Shown: piece by piece, positions 34,688 through 47,435 of the stretch
Layout: every line of letters starts with the position of its first letter
How positions within the stretch are numbered: the stretch's first letter is position 1
Assembly (NCBI GenBank): GCA_014529385.2
Contig: CM043960.1
Coordinates: 32,837,396-32,901,395, forward strand
DNA from: Adiantum capillus-veneris
Taxonomy: Eukaryota; Streptophyta; Polypodiopsida; Polypodiales; Pteridaceae
Direction: 5' to 3'
Length of the DNA stretch: 64,000 nucleotides
Position numbers and translations under genes: made by a program
Notes under the pieces: model-generated
Databases searched by the model: none
Seen by the model: the letters and a program-made list of their open reading frames with translations, nothing else
Told to the model about the DNA's origin: nothing

Positions 34688-35102
34688 TTAAACCTTCCCG
34701 CTCTGTAGTAGTGTAGTTTCTCTTGCATCATTTAATTGACGACTTGCAAATCTAATGGGGTAGTCCAATTTATGTTCTCCTGGTTGAGCTAGAACACACC
34801 CAATAGCAAACTTTGATGCATCAATATGCACATGGTACATTCCAATCAGACACTCGTAGAATGGGAGCACTTGTCAATGTCTTTGTCAATGAATCATAAG
34901 CATGGTCACACTCTGCAGTCCATTGAAACTCAATAAGAATCTTGTACAAAGGACGAGCTATCTCGGCAAAGTTTAAAATAAACTGCCGGTAATAACCAAC
35001 AGAGCCCATGAACCTTTGAACTCCTTTATAGTTTGTAGGTGGTGGCAAATCAGCAATGGCCTTAATTTTTCTCTCATCTGTGGAAATCCCATTTTTGGAC
35101 AC
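34688..35102 (-). pseudogene. Gyp-E RT thumb and RNase H
   Basis: The frame at 34821-35102 opens SKNGISTDERKIKAIADLPPP, the block following the RT palm, and the frame at 34688-34870 has the RNase H start HVHIDASKFAIGCVLAQPGE and ASRQLNDARE. The two are in different frames. RNase H degrades the RNA strand of the hybrid during replication. Confidence 0.85.
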
Positions 35103-36009
35103 TGTATACCCTAAGATAACTCAGTGTTTAACCCAAAATTGGCATTTGAAAGGGTTTAAGGACATTGGTTAAGCCAAAAGCCATAACACAAAATGCAAAC
35201 ACTCCACATTCAGTTATAAAATTAGTTTTAGCTTGGTTCTCTAGTGCAATTGTGGTTTGATTGTAGCCAGAGTACCCATCTAAAAAGCTATAAGCTTCCT
35301 TCCCTGCAACTCTTTCAAGCACATCTTCCAAATATGGCAAGGGGTAATGGTCTCTCCTAGTGGTCGCATTGACCTTCTTGAGATCCACACACACCTTGAG
35401 TTTCCCATTCTTTTTTGGCATCTTAACTATCGGAGACACCCATTCCGAGTGCTCAATAGGGCATATGAATCCGCATCTGACAAGCTTTTCAATCTCTTCT
35501 TGAACAATCTTTGCATGCTTAGGATTCATTAGGTAGGGTCGTTGCTGAACTGGTTTAGCCATGCTACTCATGGGAATTGTGTGTTGCACCACGAAAGGTG
35601 GAACACCTTTCATATCATGATATGTCCAAGAAAATATATCTTTGAATTCCTTGAGAAGTTCTTTAAGTACATACTCCTCAGTCTCTATCAAATCTTGGGC
35701 AATGAAAACAAGTTTGGACTCCTCACCAGGGTCTTCTAACTCTATTTCCTTAACTATCATTGGACCATCATAGACTCCGTTGCTTCCATTGATAGGTATC
35801 CTCTCTACCTTTGTATACACAACCTTACGTTCCTCTGTGGTGTAGGATTTGAAATGTTCAGGTGTAGGGTGTAAGTCTGTGGGGTCTTGTTGTTCTGTGG
35901 ACTGTGATTTCTCATCCACTTCCTTTTGTTGTTGAGCTAACTCTCGATTTTGTTGTCTCCTTACGGTATGGCTCAACTTTGGCTGCATGGGTTGTGGACT
36001 ACACCACAT
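35103..36009 (-). pseudogene. Gyp-E reverse transcriptase with catalytic box deleted
   Basis: The frame has the RT fingers and palm: IEKLVRCGFICPIEHSEWVSP, KLKVCVDLKKVNATTRRDHYP, SFLDGYSGYNQ and FCVMAFGLTN. Immediately after FGLTN the DNA jumps to the block corresponding to the later NP-KCQFWV...ILGYTVSKNG motif, so the segment that carries Y-x-D-D is missing. The N-terminal 60 residues, rich in Gln and Glu, form the linker from the protease. Confidence 0.88.
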
Positions 36010-36419
36010 ATAACGCTTTGAAGGTGTTCACCCCAGTTATCTACCAGCTTCCGATGAGCATCATATACCCCTATATAATTAATCCATTTGTTCTTTCATT
36101 TATTCTAGCACGCACATTTGCTCGATATTGTTGCCTCTTATATCTCTTACTCTTCTTGTCTAATTTTTTATTACAACCGATCTCTAGTGAAGAGTCACTA
36201 GATGAATCCCTACTCGTGTCTCCCCTCCCGGACAAATTTTCATCTTGGGTACCACTCGGCGTTGAATGGTTTGTCTCCAAATTTTCACCAAGATTTAATG
36301 TAGATTCTTTATCCTCAGAGTCGATTTCAATTGATGATTCTGACTCCAGATTGTGTGGGCTATAGTCTTGTGAGACGCTAATGGTTCCAATGTCAGCCAA
36401 GTCTTCATCTTGTAGGTCA

Positions 36420-36990
36420 TCAGAAGCTATATGCATTGCTCCTATCATATTTATTTCCCCAAGTGTCTATGGTTGCTGCTAGGTGGACCCAATCCACATT
36501 GTCAGACTCAGTAATCCCAGGTAGAACATCCATATAAGGAGAATCTTCCCCAACATCAGTGTCCATTTTACACGTGTAACAATGCAATGGGACCAAGTGA
36601 ATTGTGGTGTCAGATCTATAATCAATTATAAATATGTTTCCTAGAGGATATGCTCGACCAATTACAAGATCAACTCGAATGACAGAATCTTGGAACTGCA
36701 AGTAGATATGGTTTTTAGACCAGTCATGCACCATTTTTGCATTCCTCATGAAAGGACATCCTAAGATCATCTCAGATGACATAGTGTGCTTGGAAAAATC
36801 CATAACAATGAAGGTATTCCTTATTTTGTGTCCAAAGACCTTGATCTTGAGATCTTCTAGCATCCCAATAGGCTTAACAATAGTCCCATTGGCCATCTTT
36901 ACCACTATGTTTGTGGTCCCAAGGTGAGGTCTTCCCATAGTTTCCCATCAACTTTTAGTCACAATGATAACCCTAGTGCCACCATCAAGG
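36420..36990 (-). pseudogene. Gyp-E protease (retropepsin-like)
   Basis: Near 36975-36986 the minus strand encodes LDGGTRVIIV, an active-site variant of the D-S/T-G box. A stop follows, then the frame 36420-36938 continues with VKMANGTIVKPIGMLEDLKI and SSEMILGCPFMRNAKM, typical of the flap and C-terminal parts of gypsy proteases. Confidence 0.75.
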
Positions 36991-36999
36991 ATTCCCTTC

Positions 37000-38380
37000 A
37001 CAGTTAATCCCTTGGTAGTGATTGGTATGGTCACATTGGATTCATCATCTTCAAAGTATTGTCCCAACTTGTTAACAGGTATTTCAACAACAGAGTTCTA
37101 ATCTAGGTTGTGTTGCGGATCTAAGTGTTCCTCCTCTATGGGCACTTCCCTCGCTCCATCCATCTGTGCAAATTGTGGTGGCCCGACTTTCAGTTCTCCA
37201 TTGAGGAAATCTCAAAGAGCTAAGAATAACTCGGGGTCTCCATATAGTTTGGACATGATGGTGGTTCTAACTTCTGAAGCCATGAAATCCATCAATTTGG
37301 CAATATTTAACAACACCTTTTGGGCTTCAGTCCCTTGATGTGGGGAAGATGGGATCTCTATTTCTTCAATAGGGTCAGGTAGTCCCTCTGTAAACATTTT
37401 CTCCAACAAGAAGGGAGTACACCCCCTTTCCCATGACTTAAAGTCACTTTCTTCTTGGATGACACTTGGTATGGCTAGTGGTCTATGGAATTTGTGAGGT
37501 TGCTTTTGCATAGGGAACACTGTGTCTGTAATTGGATCTACCTAGGTAGTGGTTCTAGATCCCTTTGGGTCTCTTCTATCAAACCCATTAATTGCTTGAC
37601 TCGCTTGATCTCCTTTGTAGGGTTTGGGTAAGTTCCTATCTTCTTCTTGGGTCCTGGCCATTGTGGCTCATGACGATCTTCCTTGTTCTTTTCTTTTCTA
37701 AGGGTCGTTTTGGTCTCCATGGTTTCACCTGAACTTCAGCGTTGTTCAAATATACGGGGTCGTCACCAGTCCCTATGTTGGTCTTTGAACAAGGGTCTGA
37801 CTTTGATCTTTTTTGAGATCTCTTCCTTCGTGTTTCCTTCTTCTTCTGAGATGGGCAATTGATGATGTGTCTCTTTCTTCAAGAATATAATTTTGGTTTT
37901 GGAGCATCGATCGTGTGAGTACATTTACTCGTACCACAGCGTACTTTGTGTTGGCTCCTCCGTAACCTCAATTAAATTCAATGGTGTTATCTTGGCACAT
38001 TTGGATTATTCAAACATTGGGCAATCAAGTGATCTATGCCACATCAATTATACATGAGTATCAGCATTGTAGATGTACTCACTTGATTGGTTTGCATTAG
38101 TGTGGCATTCTTTTGTAATCTAATAGGACATTCGGCTACATGATGTGGACCTCCACACTAATAACATTGAAGAGGTGGTCTCTTGGCAGTGTAATTGATA
38201 TTTTGGCCTCTTGCTGCAAGATCAGCTACTTGATAGCCTTCCAAACAAGCAATAGATGACTCACAACCCACTTGATTCACATAAGTGATTCTCGGATGTG
38301 GTGGTGCGGTCCTAGCACTGGAGGTGGTAAGGGTGTTGTTTGAACAACATTTTGGGCCCTAGGGACCATGTGTTGTGATG
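37000..38380 (-). pseudogene. Gyp-E gag-pol linker, broken frames
   Basis: Minus-strand frames at 37212-37520 and 37538-37720 are charged and lack a recognised domain. Position between the zinc knuckles and the protease marks them as the linker region of the polyprotein. Many stops separate the pieces. Confidence 0.5.
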
Positions 38381-38381
38381 T

Positions 38382-40882
38382 TTATTCAAGAGGTGGGGCC
38401 GGCATCAATGCAGGCACTCGACGCGTGTTCGTCCATGCTAAGGTTGGTTTATTGGCCATCAGGCGTTTAAATACTATGCAATCCTTGGTTTGATGACCAT
38501 ACCTCCCACATGCATTGCAATTCCCATTAAATTTTACTCTAACAGTAGGGCATTCATTGGTACTATGCGGACCATAGCAAATTGAGCACCATTGTTGCTC
38601 CCTTCTTGGATACATATGATAGTTTTGTGGAGCATGATTGTCTCTAAGACTTTCTTGAACGGCCTTGGTGAGATCTGCTAAAGTCATCTCAAATATCTTT
38701 GGCTCTTTAGCAACAGGCTTTATGGTCATTGGCTCATGCCCGATGCTTGCGAGCTAGTAGATTTAGGCTCAACAGACACTCTTTCTCCTTGAATCATTAA
38801 ATTATCCTCTAATTGGATCGCATTGGCGGTAACTGCTTCCCAAGTGGTGATACCTCTAATGACTAGGCCATTGTAGATATCTTCATGTTGTAGTCCCCTA
38901 ATGAATCTATCAAGCAATTGGTTATTATTGAAAATCTCATTTGGACTACAACAAGAATTCACATGCTTCAAGTTACTAATAAAGTCTCCCACGGACTCCC
39001 CTTCCTCTCGTTGGGCTTCCGCAAAGTACTTCCTCTTATATGTACTCTTTCATAAATGTCTCCTAAGAGTAGGGTAAATTGGTTTTTCTTCCACCCTTAG
39101 AGTTCTATACCAATCCCCAGCCTTTCCACTTAAGGTCAGCCTTAAAGTATTACTCTTATGCAGGTCATTGTGTTCTCCTAGGGAATCACATATTTGTTCA
39201 AATACTTCAATATGCTTTCTCACATCCCCGTCTCCACTAAATTTTTGTGTGAGCTTGGCTATTTGTACTGCCTTACTTCTAGGCTCTCTATCAAGCATGT
39301 TACGCATTCTTTCAGCAATGGATCGACCAATAGCTTGAGCAAATGTTGCCAAGTCACCTAAGTGAGTAGGTATAGTGGGGACATGCGCTCTCGAGACTGC
39401 ATGTGGAATGGGGGTTGGCATTGCGTTTAGTGTATATGCAGCCCTTGGGTTCCAAGTTGGGTACGATGTTGTGCCATGTGGTGGACCAAAGTTCATCTGT
39501 GTGGCCCTAGACATAGTAGATGTCGGATGTGACAATGCTAATGCTAGCCGGTATGGTCCCATTGAAATAAGAGCTTGTACGTTGTGGTTATGGAGCATAA
39601 GTTGTTGAAACGATGGGAGGGGTAGGAGCTAAATGAGCATGAGGACCCATAGGGACATACGATCGATACACACTTGTAGGTACCGTTGCACGCATTGAGC
39701 TACCATGTAGCGGTGCTTTACTAACAAATGAGGTCCATGGAGTGTTTCTTGACATGTCCATCACTGGGGTAGACATGGTAGCCGTGGTGTCATCAAGAGA
39801 AAGATGAGCTAAACTTGGAAAGATAAAGCTATCACTTGTGGGCTCAGATTGTATTGAGACCCCTGGCAAAACAACATATGGAGGATCCATCGGGCTTACC
39901 GAGGGAGTCTCCATTTGATAAGGTTGGTTGCCTAGCCTTCCCCGTATCCAAGAATCTCATGAGACCCGTTGAAGGCATGTGGATCCCTTTGTTTTGCCTC
40001 TCCAACTCAATAACCCTATGGATGACATCACAAACTCTTTGTTGTTGATCCTCTACACTAGTAGCACCCATTGTGGATTGTAGGACATCTAACCAACCCA
40101 CATGATAGGTGTGATGTGTGTATAGGTTGGTTAAAGTCTCTGTTTGTAATTCATACTCCCAGTTTTTGTTTAGAAATGCTCCATCTAGGATTGAGGTGCT
40201 ATGGGTGTCCTTTGAACTAGATGAAATGTGACTCTCTATGGGTCGACCCTTAGTGGTTGCTAATTCAGGAGCACTCGATTGCTTGCTTAGCATGGCTGTT
40301 GACATAGGGGCTTTCTCTTTTAACTCTCTCCTTTGCTCTGCCTTGCGTAGGCTCTCGATTTCCTTCTCCCTAGCCGCAATCATATATCACTCAACCTCTT
40401 GCACTTCGGCAAGGCTTTTACCATTAGGTAATATAACCTCAGAGGGAAATAGCTCTGAAGAGTCAGGTGGTGCAGTGAATGGAGTATTTACATGCACACT
40501 CTCTAGGAGCATGGGGTCTACGTTGGTCACATGTATGGTGAATTTACTTCCCTACCCCTTTCATTCCCATCGTTAGCTCCATGTTCAGAGCGAGTGGCTC
40601 TACTAAAAGTTTCCTTCAAGCGACTAAACACAATCGGCCTGGACCGTGGGTCCATGGCATACCTGTCTTGGCTTGAACTATCGAGATTAGGCATTGGATA
40701 GTCGTCCATACGTCGTACTCACAAGAAGAGTCACTAGATGCAATATGAGGGTCCTTAGTGGTATTACCTTGGGTTCCAACTAAGGGCGTAGAGCCTAAGG
40801 TGGAGGAATAATGAGTGCCCTCGTAAACGGAGACACTCTCTATGTGATCATCCTCTAGCACACGACGAAAGCATAGGTGCAT
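38382..40882 (-). pseudogene. Gyp-E gag with two zinc knuckles
   Basis: Successive minus-strand frames make up a gag. 40616-40882 and 39844-40383 are the N-terminal, charged parts. 39050-39598 has the capsid-like block LTQKFSGDGDVRKHIEVFEQ and LSGKAGDWYRTL. 38726-38992 continues with FISNLKHVNS and LLDRFIRGLQHEDI. 38382-38729 has two zinc knuckles, CSICYGPHSTNEC and CNACGRYGHQTKDC. The polyprotein would exceed 800 codons but several frame changes break it. Confidence 0.82.
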
Positions 40883-41821
40883 GTGACCTCAACACTCTAG
40901 AAGCGTTGGTGACTGTTCGTGAAGGCCGCTTACCTAGTTTTTTGGGCATTTGCAACCCAAATTTACTCTCAATTTTTTTATTTTTATGGTTCTTTTTTCT
41001 AACCAAGCCATGGAATATGACGTGTTATAGCTCAAAACGAGCGTCTTGGCTAGAGGGACGTGTTGTGCTTTATAGCCCTTGATTCGATTACTAAAGCCCT
41101 TGAAATCCTAAAACTAGTCTTTTCTTAGGTGGGAAGAGGGCTAGAATTAGTAAGTCCAAAAGGTGAGTATGAAGGGGATGGTGAAGGACTTGAGAAACTT
41201 GTCCCACATGCCCTCCCTTGACTTGAGGTCCTAGTCTTTATAGTATATCATAAGATTGAGGACTGAGGCCTGGGCCTAGGCTCGGGGTCGGGGGAATGAT
41301 CTCGATCCTTCCTTTTAAGATAAAGTTTTTTAAATTTTCTTTTTCTTTTTGAATTTTCTTTTTGGTCTCAATATTTTTGAGCGTTTATTATTATTACTAT
41401 GATTATTATTATTTTACAAAAAAAAATCAAAAAATATTTTTTTTGAGAATAATTTTCCCACGTGGATGTCGAGCTCATTCGCGCACACAACAGCTCTATG
41501 TGGCTCTGTCTAACCTCCTTGCAACTAACATAGCTAATTAACACTAATTACCTTTGCTCACACACTATTTAACACAATACGTTGCACACTCACAATACAG
41601 TCAACCTTCTCACTATCTACTCTACTGCTCATTGTTTTCACTAACTAACAGATTTACTAACACCTGCACATTTCAACATTAACAAATTCTAACAAACCTG
41701 CTAAACCTGCGCATTACAAGCAAGTAGCAGATCTACACAAACTCAAAGTAAAGTTGAAAACAGATGGAAGAAAGGCTTCTAGAGGTAGCACTAAGTGCTC
41801 CTCAAGCTTAATGCAAGGCAG
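40883..41821 (-). other. Gyp-E leader
   Basis: Non-coding sequence between the primer site and gag, with an AT-rich patch (ttattatta runs) at about 41388-41415 and repeated short cacta/aca phrases near 41520-41700. Confidence 0.5.
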
Positions 41822-41839
41822 TCCCTGGCAACGGTGCCA
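41822..41839 (-). promoter_or_regulatory. Gyp-E primer binding site (tRNA-Asp type)
   Basis: On the minus strand TGGCACCGTTGCCAGGGA differs by two bases from the plant tRNA-Asp primer site TGGCGCCGTTGCCGGGGA. Four bases separate it from the LTR terminus GTGCACA. Confidence 0.85.
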
Positions 41840-41843
41840 AAAT

Positions 41844-42079
41844 TGTGCACTTTGTCGCACGTGTCGAGGGAACTTGCATGTGCACTGTGTGCGAGCCTCG
41901 AAAGGCTGCAAGCACACAACTAGACAGTCCTAGTAGCAAGCTCAAAGAAACAACAGTGTGTCCCTCACCGCTCAATGCTTCCGTCGTGAAGGATCCTGTC
42001 CTGCGAAGAAGAAGGAGTCACCGCCGATGCCGCGCTCAACCGCCTCGCTGTCGCCTATGCCGCACGCGTGATCAATCAC

Positions 42080-42169
<90 letters not shown>

Positions 42170-42412
42170 GAGCACACAAAGGAGAAGGAGACAAAGATGG
42201 AGCAAGAGCACTTCTTAGCTTGCACCTCCAAGAATGAGGATTTTTAGGTCAAATGGACCTTTATAAGAGTTTGACCCATTCACACATGGGCGCCCACAAT
42301 GGCCAGTCGTTGCAAAACTAGTGTAAAAATAAGATAAATGGTGCACTTCTCATTAGCAATCACCTACACACCTATTGGACTGACAAGCCCGGTTTCCTAA
42401 ATCCATTAAAAT
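41844..42412 (-). repeat. Gyp-E 5' LTR, truncated by Cop-2
   Basis: In minus orientation the LTR ends GTGCACA at 41844. It contains (TC)n at 42083-42127, (AC)n at 42131-42166 and a TATA-like TTATAAAG on the minus strand near 42262. The outer end is lost where Cop-2 LTR sequence starts at about 42415. No matching 3' LTR is present at the left end of Gyp-E. Confidence 0.65.
42083..42166. repeat. Compound (TC)n-(AC)n microsatellite
   Basis: About 45 bp of TC, a 4-bp spacer, then about 35 bp of AC. Confidence 0.95.
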
Positions 42413-42414
42413 CT

Positions 42415-42955
42415 ATCTCATGAGAGACAGTCGTGTGTAGCCGCCCTTGTGTAGACAAGTCCGAGTTGAATTCTCCTCAGTCACAAAACAATGCGTCTTT
42501 GCCCACACCTGTTCTTTGCATGCATCCTGGCGCTCTTAATTATATGTTAGTAATATAGTTTTTGCTGAAATTATATGTTAGTAATATAGCATCTCTTAAT
42601 GAAACAATAAAATGCTTGACCTGTTGTGCTTAATTAGCCCATGTGTGGCTGCCCTTGAGAAGACAAGTCCGCCTAGAAATTGGCTATCGGCCATTGACCA
42701 CCTGCCAATTGGCCAACCGATCTGCCATTTTTCAATCACTTTCTGGCCGCCATGACGAAAAGGAATATTTTGGTGTGAACTTTTGGTTTTCCAGCGAGTT
42801 AGCTTCTCCTCATAATATTCCTGCGAGAAGGAATATTTTGGTGTGAACTTTTGGATTTCCAGCGAGTGATTTTTCTTACATACGATAGCTTTTCTCACAA
42901 TGGGGGTCTTACAAATGTACGTTTTTGAGACTAAAATCATGCTCCATACTTAACA
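42415..42955 (-). repeat. Cop-2 3' LTR (partial)
   Basis: Matches 47108-47435: the phrases ctcatgagagac/ggcaatcgtgtgtag, cccttgagaagacaagtc, ggccatcggcca-like and gctccatacttaaca recur in order. In minus orientation it starts TGTTAAGTATGGAGC after a purine-rich AAATAGGAGAT. Confidence 0.8.
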
Positions 42956-43015
42956 ATCTCCTATTTGGAGACTTATCTCCACACCAAACCTGTGGCTGCT
43001 TTCAATCTTGGCTTC

Positions 43016-43582
43016 TTATCCTTGAATGCCGATTGAAGATGAGAAAAAACTCAACTTCTCCTTGTTGACCAACTTTGTAAACATGTCTGCAGGGTTCTCA
43101 CTTGTGTGCACCTTTCCTAGCTTTAGTTGTCTCTCTTCCAAAAGAGTATGTATGAAGTGATACATCACCTCGATGTGCTTTTTCCTTGAGTGAAAGGCTA
43201 AATTTTTCACAAGATAAATGGTGCTTTGTCTGTCGCTGTACAAGACACAATTGTCTTGCTTGTATCCAAGCTCCTCTAAGAATCTAAGAAGCCATAGAAT
43301 TGCTTTTCTTGCCTCCGTCATTGCTACATACTGTGATTCCGTGGTAGAAAGTGAGACCGCTTTCTGCAGCTTTGAAGCCCAACTTACTGATGTACCTCCA
43401 ACTATGAAGACATAGCCAATAGTGGTCCTTTGAGTATCTTTGTCACCTGCCATAACTGCATAAGCATACCCTTGAAAGAAAATATGAGTGCCTCCAAAAT
43501 ACAAAGCGTTCGTGGTTGCCCCATTTAGATACCTAAGTATCCACTTCACAGCTTGCCAATGCTCTTTACCTGGATTATCCAT
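43016..43582 (-). pseudogene. Cop-2 RNase H
   Basis: The frame starts MDNPGKEHWQAVKWILRYL, the block before RNase H in copia pol, and has DKDTQRTTIGYVFIVGG, STTESQYVAMTEA, the SDRQSTIYLVKN metal-binding block and HIEVMYHFIHTLL. It ends at 43016, 60 bp before the LTR, and is intact as a domain. Confidence 0.9.
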
Positions 43583-43693
43583 GAACCTACTTACAACTGC
43601 CTCTGCATGTGAAATATCTAGCCTTGTCTAGAACATAGCATACATAAGAGAGCCTACTATTGCATCATATGGAACTTTAAACATATAGGCTAT

Positions 43694-44737
43694 CTACTCT
43701 TGTGTCTTTGGACACATATCCTTGGTTAGTTTGAAGTGACTAGCTAAAGCTATATAAACTGATTTTGCATCTTGCATTGCAAAACTTTCTAGTACCTTCT
43801 TGATATAATCCTCTTGAGATAGCTTTACTCTCTTCTTCATCCCGTCCTTGATATCTTCATACCAAGTATCCACTTGTAGCACCTAAATATTTCATTGAAA
43901 AAGATTTAGATAGCTCCTCTTTTAGGTCTTTGATATCCTGCATGTTAGCACTTACAATTAGCATGTCATCAACATATAACATTAGGATGATGAACTTCTC
44001 ATCTCCCAAATTCTTTATGTAGACGCAGTGATCTGAGTTACATTTTCTGAATCCGTGATCCAACATCCATTGATTAAACTTCAAGTACCACTGTCTTGAT
44101 GCTTCCTTTAGACCATACAAGCTCTTCTTTAATCTGCAAACTATGTTCTTCTTACCCTTTACTTCGTACCCCTTTGGTTGAAGCATGTAATTTCCTCCTC
44201 TAAGTTACCATGAGAAAATGTCGTATGTACATCCATTTGCTCAAGATTTAAACCATGAGTAGCCATAAGACTTAAAACAAGCCTAATTGAGTTCACTTTT
44301 ACAATAGCAAAAAATGTTTTATTGAAATCAGTACCTTTCTTTTGAGAAAACCCTTTTACCACAAACCTGGACTTGTACCTTTTCTTCCCACCTTCTTCTT
44401 CCTTCAATTTGTACACCCGTTTGTTTTGTAGTGCTCGCTTACCTTTAGGCAACTCAACCAGCTTCCATGTTTGGTTACAATGGATTTGTGTTGATGCATA
44501 GCTTCTTCGTGGCTCTCCAAAATATGAGACCAAGAGATGGTTGAAGGAAGGAACAAACCTTTCTGGATGTCTACTTGCTCTCGTAGATCTTTGGGACATA
44601 GGTTGAGGCTCCTCATTTGGTTGACGTTGTTGCATGTTGTCACCGCTTGCACTCCTTGAGTCTTCACCATCCTCAAGCTCCATGTACTCATCATCTGATT
44701 CTTTTTTTGGTTTTCTTTCCAAGTAATCTTTGTACAA
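43694..44737 (-). pseudogene. Cop-2 reverse transcriptase
   Basis: Frames 44159-44737, 43857-44186 and 43694-43882 together cover the RT. Landmarks are KSRFVVKGFSQKKGTDFNKTF, the LYGLKEASRQWYLKFN block, and LMLYVDDMLIVSAN with an intact Y-V-D-D. Frame changes near 44160 and 43870 disable it. Confidence 0.9.
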
Positions 44738-45643
44738 TTCTGTTCGTTGAAAATTACATCCCTACTCCTAAAGATTTTACCATCTTTGGGATTCCATAGG
44801 CAATACCCAAAGTCTGCTTCTCCATAGCCAATGAAGAAATACTTTTTGGAATTTGCATCTAGCTTTGACCTTAGGCTTCTATCTATGTGCATAAAAGTAT
44901 GGCACCCAAACACTTTGAGGAATGCATGATTCATTGGTTTACTTGTCCATGCCTCTTCTAGAACTCCCCCATCCAATGTCGTTGAGGGTGACCGGTTGAT
45001 TAAGTACACAGACGTACTTACTCCTTCCATCCAAATCTCAAGAAGTAGGCCTACATGTAGCCGCATGCTTCGTGCTATTAATCCTTTCCAAAATGCCATT
45101 TTGTTGAGGTGTCCTTGGGGTTGTCCTTTGCCTCCGAACGCCATTGCTAGCACAAAAGCTTTCAAAAGCTTGGCTGCAATATTCACCTCCATTGTCGGAT
45201 CTTAGGCATTTAAGCTTGATATCTGATTCATTCTCCATAACGACTTTCCGCCTTTGAAATATGGAAAACACATCGGATTTATTCTTCATGATATAAACCC
45301 ATGTTTTCCTAGTTGCATTGTTTATGAATGTTACATAGTACAACGAGTCACCAAGGGATGGTGTACTTGCAGGACCCCAAACATCAGAATGAACCAATTC
45401 AAGTTTTTTATTTTTTCTTTCATTTTCTACCTTTTGAAATCTAACCCTTTTTTGTTTATTGTTAACATAACCTTCATAGTCCACTTCTTCAAACCTATTA
45501 GAAGCTTCTTTGATTGAAGGATTTGCATTTCTTTGGCACTCATATGCCCAGTAGTGCCACACCGCATCGTCCACTTTTGTAGCTATTGTACAAGTTGAAG
45601 ATTGCATGGTGACAATACACAAGTAAAGTGTTGTGACCTTCAT
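44738..45643 (-). pseudogene. Cop-2 integrase
   Basis: The frame 45038-45643 has LELVHSDVWGP with the first catalytic D, CLRSDNGGEYCS with the second and TPQQNGILERIN with the E. The frame 44404-45192 continues through the C-terminal block VYLINRSPSTTLDGGVLEEAW, KVFGCHTFMHI and FIGYGEADFGYCLW. They lie in different frames. Confidence 0.9.
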
Positions 45644-46600
45644 CGTCCAATTGTCATGTAGATATCAAATTTTTGCGAAGAGAAGGAACATGCCTAGTAT
45701 CTTTAAGCTTCCATTTGTAGTTTTTTCACAAAATGTATCTTTGCCAACTATTTCACAAGCTTCATCATCTTCCAAGTATACATACCCAAAGTTAACTTTG
45801 GTGTCATCTTGACATTGTTGTTTGTGTGGTGCCGCATGAAATTAAGCCCCAGAGTCTACTATCCAGGAATTAGACGCATTGTCTAATGAGATAATTAGAG
45901 CGTCTTGCTCTACTTACTTGCCACATTCGCCTTCGATGTTGGCTTGTTTTCTTGAGACTCAACTCCTTCTTCTTCTTCTTAGACCAGCAATCCTTCTTGA
46001 CGTGGCCCTTCTTACCGCAATCCCAACATTCGAGAACTGACTTTGTGCGTGACTTGCTCTACCTTGAGCAATCATGACCCTTTTGATTTTTGGACCTCTC
46101 CTTCGCTTTCCCTTGTTTCCGCTGATAGTGCAACACTTGATGATTCACTTGTGCTTCTCCTTTGCATTTCCTTGCTTAGGAGAACACCCACAACATCATC
46201 AAAGTTAAGAGTCGTTGTGTCATAGACAGGGCGGCTGTCCCAACTATCCAGTAGAGATGATAGTATAAGGAGGCCTCACGCTTCATTGTCGAAATTGACC
46301 TTCATCGATCGAAGTTGACTTAGGTTGGTGTTAAAGTCATATAGGTGTTCTACAAATGAACCACTCTTTGCCATTTTTAGATTGAACAAGCGCTTCATGA
46401 GAAATACCTTATTGGTGGATGCCGATGGTTTTTTGTAGAGGCCGTCAAGTGACTTCATCAAGTCCTCCATGGTCTTCATTTCCAAAACATTGAAGGCCAT
46501 TGTTGATGCCAAGCTTAGCCGGCTTGTTCCTAATCCCTTTCAATCAAGAACAATCCATGCTTCATCTGCCATTGTTATGGGTTTCTTTGCAAGACCACCT
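45644..46600 (-). pseudogene. Cop-2 gag and protease, decayed
   Basis: The frame 46276-46512 has FNVLEMKTMEDLMKSLDGLY and LMKRLFNLKMAKSGSFVEHL, typical of copia gag (UBN2-like) proteins. Further along the minus strand a cysteine-containing knuckle-like block lies near 46020-45990 and protease-like sequence near 45870, both broken by stops. Confidence 0.65.
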
Positions 46601-46679
46601 AGTGGCAAATAAAGGTCCTTCTGGTAGAGTCAATTCAAGGAATCCTTTACTAAAGAAACTTTAGCTACAAGCAAACCTT

Positions 46680-46691
46680 GCTCTGACACCA
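46680..46691 (-). promoter_or_regulatory. Cop-2 primer binding site
   Basis: TGGTGTCAGAGC on the minus strand differs by one base from the initiator tRNA-Met primer site and lies two bases from the LTR. Confidence 0.88.
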
Positions 46692-46693
46692 AT

Positions 46694-47435
<742 letters not shown>

